A stretch of 8,712 nt of DNA, taken from CAZCVI01 sp964502145. Lineage in GTDB: Bacteria; Acidobacteriota; Aminicenantia; UBA2199. Below are positions 7,401 to 8,712 of this stretch, in pieces. The notes under the pieces were generated by a model. It was not told the origin of the DNA and searched no databases. It saw only the letters and a list, made by a program, of their open reading frames with translations. A program made the position numbers and the translations under genes. Every line of letters begins with the position of its first letter. The first letter of the stretch is position 1. The DNA lies in the NCBI GenBank assembly GCA_964502145.1, contig CAZCVI010000146.1, positions 1 through 8,712 of the forward strand, read 5' to 3'.

Positions 7401-8648
7401 GCCATTAACCAATTAGAAAAAGAAGGGGCTCATTATTATTATATTGCGCAATGTTACGTTCAATTGGAAAGATACCAGGACGCCTTTTTTTCCTATGTTC
7501 AGTCTGATGAAGATAAGCAAAATGGCTTTTCCATGGCGCGAAAAATTATCAGTCGCCATTATTTTTTCAACAGTGATCAATTTGAAAATAACGGTCAGGA
7601 CTATTTTATTAAAAACGATTACCTGCGTGCCGCGTTCATTTTTTCTTATCAGCATAAATTGGTAGCTCAAGAGGGTCTTTGTTATGCCTTGATGGGCGAT
7701 AAAATTAAGGCTTTTGTGTACTGGGGGTCGTGCAACACCATGTATGAACTCGATACAATTGCCAATCTGAGCTTAATGAAAGATTTTATCGAAATTCCTG
7801 CCGAATATTTTTTATCCGATGCTGGAAAAAAGATTATGACCCACAATTCACTGGCTGAAATGTGGGATTGTGATAGTTTGATAAAGCTCATGGGTATTTA
7901 TTTCAAAAAAAATCCCGATTTGTCTAAATTGCGGCTCTGGAACAGTATCCTGGTAAAGTCCGCGTTTCGTTATTCCCGGACTTGGATGGTATTTTGTTCC
8001 CTGGAAAAAACAGGTGAGTTCAATGCCATGCTCAGGGTGTTAAAAGAAATAAAATACTATCAGAGTGACAATAAGCTCCCGGATCAAGCCGATCTAAAAA
8101 AAGAGATTCCCGACTTGGTCTCTCGTCGTGAATACGAATCCGCCGCCCTGCGTTATTATGCTCTGGATAATATCCATGAGTTTAATCTGTTACTGGCAAA
8201 AATGACCATGAACAGAGAAAATTATTGCCTTTTTCTGGAAGGAAAAGAGAGGTATTGGCAGAGAGCCATGGATTGGGCCATCGAAAATCAATTGCGCACA
8301 GAGACCAGTGAATTCTTAAGCGCAGTTCCAGAGACATTGAAGAGTGCTATTTTTTATGAAAAGGTCGGGGATTTTATTAATGCCGGTTATTGGTACAAAT
8401 TGAATCTTCAATTCGACAAAGCCGCCATGCTCTTTGAGAAAGGCCAGAGGTTTATGTTTGCTGGCGATATGCATTTCGAGCTTAAAGATTATTCAAAGGC
8501 CCTGGAAATGTATAAAAAAGATCCCCTCACCGATGACCAACGTCTCGCCAAAACGTATGAAAAACTAAACGACTACAAAGCCGCCCTTTCTATTTGGAAA
8601 AAATTAGGCAAGAAGAAAGCCGTGGAAAGATGCTTGAAAAAACTATAA
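4407..8648 (+). CDS. RelE-like domain fused to UvrD-type SF1 helicase and TPR-like solenoid
   Basis: This gene encodes 1413 residues with no signal peptide, so a cytoplasmic protein. Residues 1-100 resemble a RelE/ParE toxin fold: VKKLQG at 43-48, FEARLDKANRILF at 55-67, then a hydrophobic strand and CHDDISKK at 90-97. Residues about 175-700 hold every superfamily 1 helicase motif: Q motif LTPEQ (175-179), Walker A GTAGSGKTT (193-201, Lys199), motif II DEIQD (470-474), motif III GDTKQ (497-501), motif IV LNFRSS (532-537), motif V TEAKGLEFD (621-629) and motif VI LLYVGITRSRR (668-678). It should therefore be an active ATPase that moves on nucleic acid. From about 723 to the end, alpha-hairpin repeats rich in Tyr, Lys and Ala-Ala-Glu recur, typical of TPR-like protein-binding solenoids. 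The order resembles fungal and animal TRANK1-type helicases as I remember them. UvrD, Rep and PcrA are half this size and lack both flanks. A role in defence or RNA/DNA surveillance is inference. Confidence 0.95.
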   Translation: MIIVLINETVKKYLLKQSALLKKKTREKFEFLETGLWEGGLKVKKLQGTSSKCVFEARLDKANRILFTLGHHYPSPSETIMIIYVWGIVCHDDISKKSNTIIPLNVPFLQFHDFKEITLENVEMEHLEPAYFTQENITQKVSDESGCQKWYNLEDKEWQRIQSYSQDDLEMFLHLTPEQEQILKSPLPLMISGTAGSGKTTLSVYYLLNRNLSQKKKLFITYNTHLKNFAQSLYHGLLIQRPWTNDVLLPEFYTFKELCLQLVGNKSFKPENEVDIERFKSLLYSYSSHLPFDAELIWQEIRATIKGAVPRFNPHVLEKAMKEIKAGKIQLSRTRQLQNQFILFSRLGSFADVAKAVQKYLKIDIQRFAANIEKFLSSDRDTQSILAILDKTLHTLKNQEQKPGQNYLSYLQYELLGKKKAPNFNFNRKEIYHLFEWYQNKLETEHLWDELDLTSMVDTDKYSCDILACDEIQDFTDTQLDVLFNLVRDPNFLFLAGDTKQTINPSGFRWEDVRNHFYDRGLHVPELKTLCLNFRSSGAIIELSNVLLALKEKFIGRKAEEIKEEWKYKGKPVTVVTGLTLKEMRDILAEAGAHRTILVRNEAERELLKKYLDTELIFTITEAKGLEFDTVVLWKFCDDQMSKDVWKVTLEISDKMIHEAKIKHEINLLYVGITRSRRDLIIYDGSQTSFIWENDPIKDYVYVTDDRRFIQGLWNTVSTPAEWIEQGHYFFERNYFQAASECFKNGGDTMNKTRAQAYYFEKIGGFAQAAANFETVNEIPKAAEYYQKAGDFTNALRLWEKLKNKEQTIICRINVLRKKGNYNDAGLLLYKLKNYPAAAECFKAAKNYKEAGDIYKKYLQNNKEALVLYEAGRCWEESAELAVKLKYYLKAAEIYTKLKQFPQAEKYLIKAKNTGKLKQLYEESGQTEKLFTLYEKEKNFDKCVKYLKTLNKDKTLLEQEAETFLKKKKYFQGYVRLYASGTPFSMGRYFYWKGNFQEAINQLEKEGAHYYYIAQCYVQLERYQDAFFSYVQSDEDKQNGFSMARKIISRHYFFNSDQFENNGQDYFIKNDYLRAAFIFSYQHKLVAQEGLCYALMGDKIKAFVYWGSCNTMYELDTIANLSLMKDFIEIPAEYFLSDAGKKIMTHNSLAEMWDCDSLIKLMGIYFKKNPDLSKLRLWNSILVKSAFRYSRTWMVFCSLEKTGEFNAMLRVLKEIKYYQSDNKLPDQADLKKEIPDLVSRREYESAALRYYALDNIHEFNLLLAKMTMNRENYCLFLEGKERYWQRAMDWAIENQLRTETSEFLSAVPETLKSAIFYEKVGDFINAGYWYKLNLQFDKAAMLFEKGQRFMFAGDMHFELKDYSKALEMYKKDPLTDDQRLAKTYEKLNDYKAALSIWKKLGKKKAVERCLKKL

Positions 8649-8670
8649 CAGGTCAGGCCATAGGCAATAG

Positions 8671-8712
8671 ATGAAACAAAGAAAAAGATTTGCCCACGAA
8701 TTACTCGAATTA
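8671..8712 (+). CDS. Start of a downstream gene, cut by the window edge
   Basis: An ATG 22 bases after the helicase stop opens a frame encoding MKQRKRFAHELLEL that runs off the window. The basic start and amphipathic character look like a real N-terminus, and the short spacing would suit co-transcription with the helicase. The upstream sequence TAGGCA is a poor ribosome binding site. Fourteen codons cannot identify the product. Confidence 0.4.
   Translation, partial: MKQRKRFAHELLEL

Overview
The window reads as bacterial chromosome from an organism of moderate GC content. Two long plus-strand genes dominate it, and accessory-looking material surrounds them. I cannot name the organism from sequence alone. 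The first half recalls Bacteroidota: a peptide with a 'GG-type' natural-product leader and a Reg_prop/Y_Y_Y sensor ending in an AraC helix-turn-helix. However, the peptide gene has a perfect AGGAGG ribosome binding site, and the two large genes have E. coli-like -35/-10 candidates, which Bacteroidota usually lack. Another phylum rich in such proteins (for example an Aminicenantota/Acidobacteriota-like lineage) is a guess I hold loosely.

Layout. Positions 1-62 may be the tail of an upstream gene. Positions 63-398 are intergenic and contain overlapping AT-rich inverted repeats. A 48-residue RiPP precursor lies at 399-545. A GC-rich hairpin follows at 587-625. A 936-residue membrane-spanning one-component regulator lies at 764-3574: signal peptide, 14 propeller blades, Y_Y_Y domain, one membrane helix, cytoplasmic AraC-type DNA-binding domain. 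Positions 3575-4406 carry no confident gene. They hold a tandem array of 42-bp units interrupted by a 100-N assembly gap, then a spacer with an inverted repeat and a good sigma70-like promoter. A 1413-residue protein lies at 4407-8648: an N-terminal RelE/ParE-like domain, a complete UvrD-type superfamily 1 helicase, and about 690 residues of TPR-like alpha-solenoid. A further reading frame opens at 8671 and leaves the window.

How the parts may work together. The precursor and regulator are adjacent and co-oriented, so the regulator may sense a peptide-derived or envelope signal. No maturation or export enzyme is present in the window, so the precursor is either an orphan or served from elsewhere. 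The RelE-like/helicase/TPR protein has the look of a conflict or RNA/DNA-surveillance protein and recalls the TRANK1-like helicases of fungi and animals. It is the most novel item here. The repeat array keeps an invariant 14-bp core once per 42 bp (four helical turns), which looks more like an iteron-type protein-binding array than a coding sequence.
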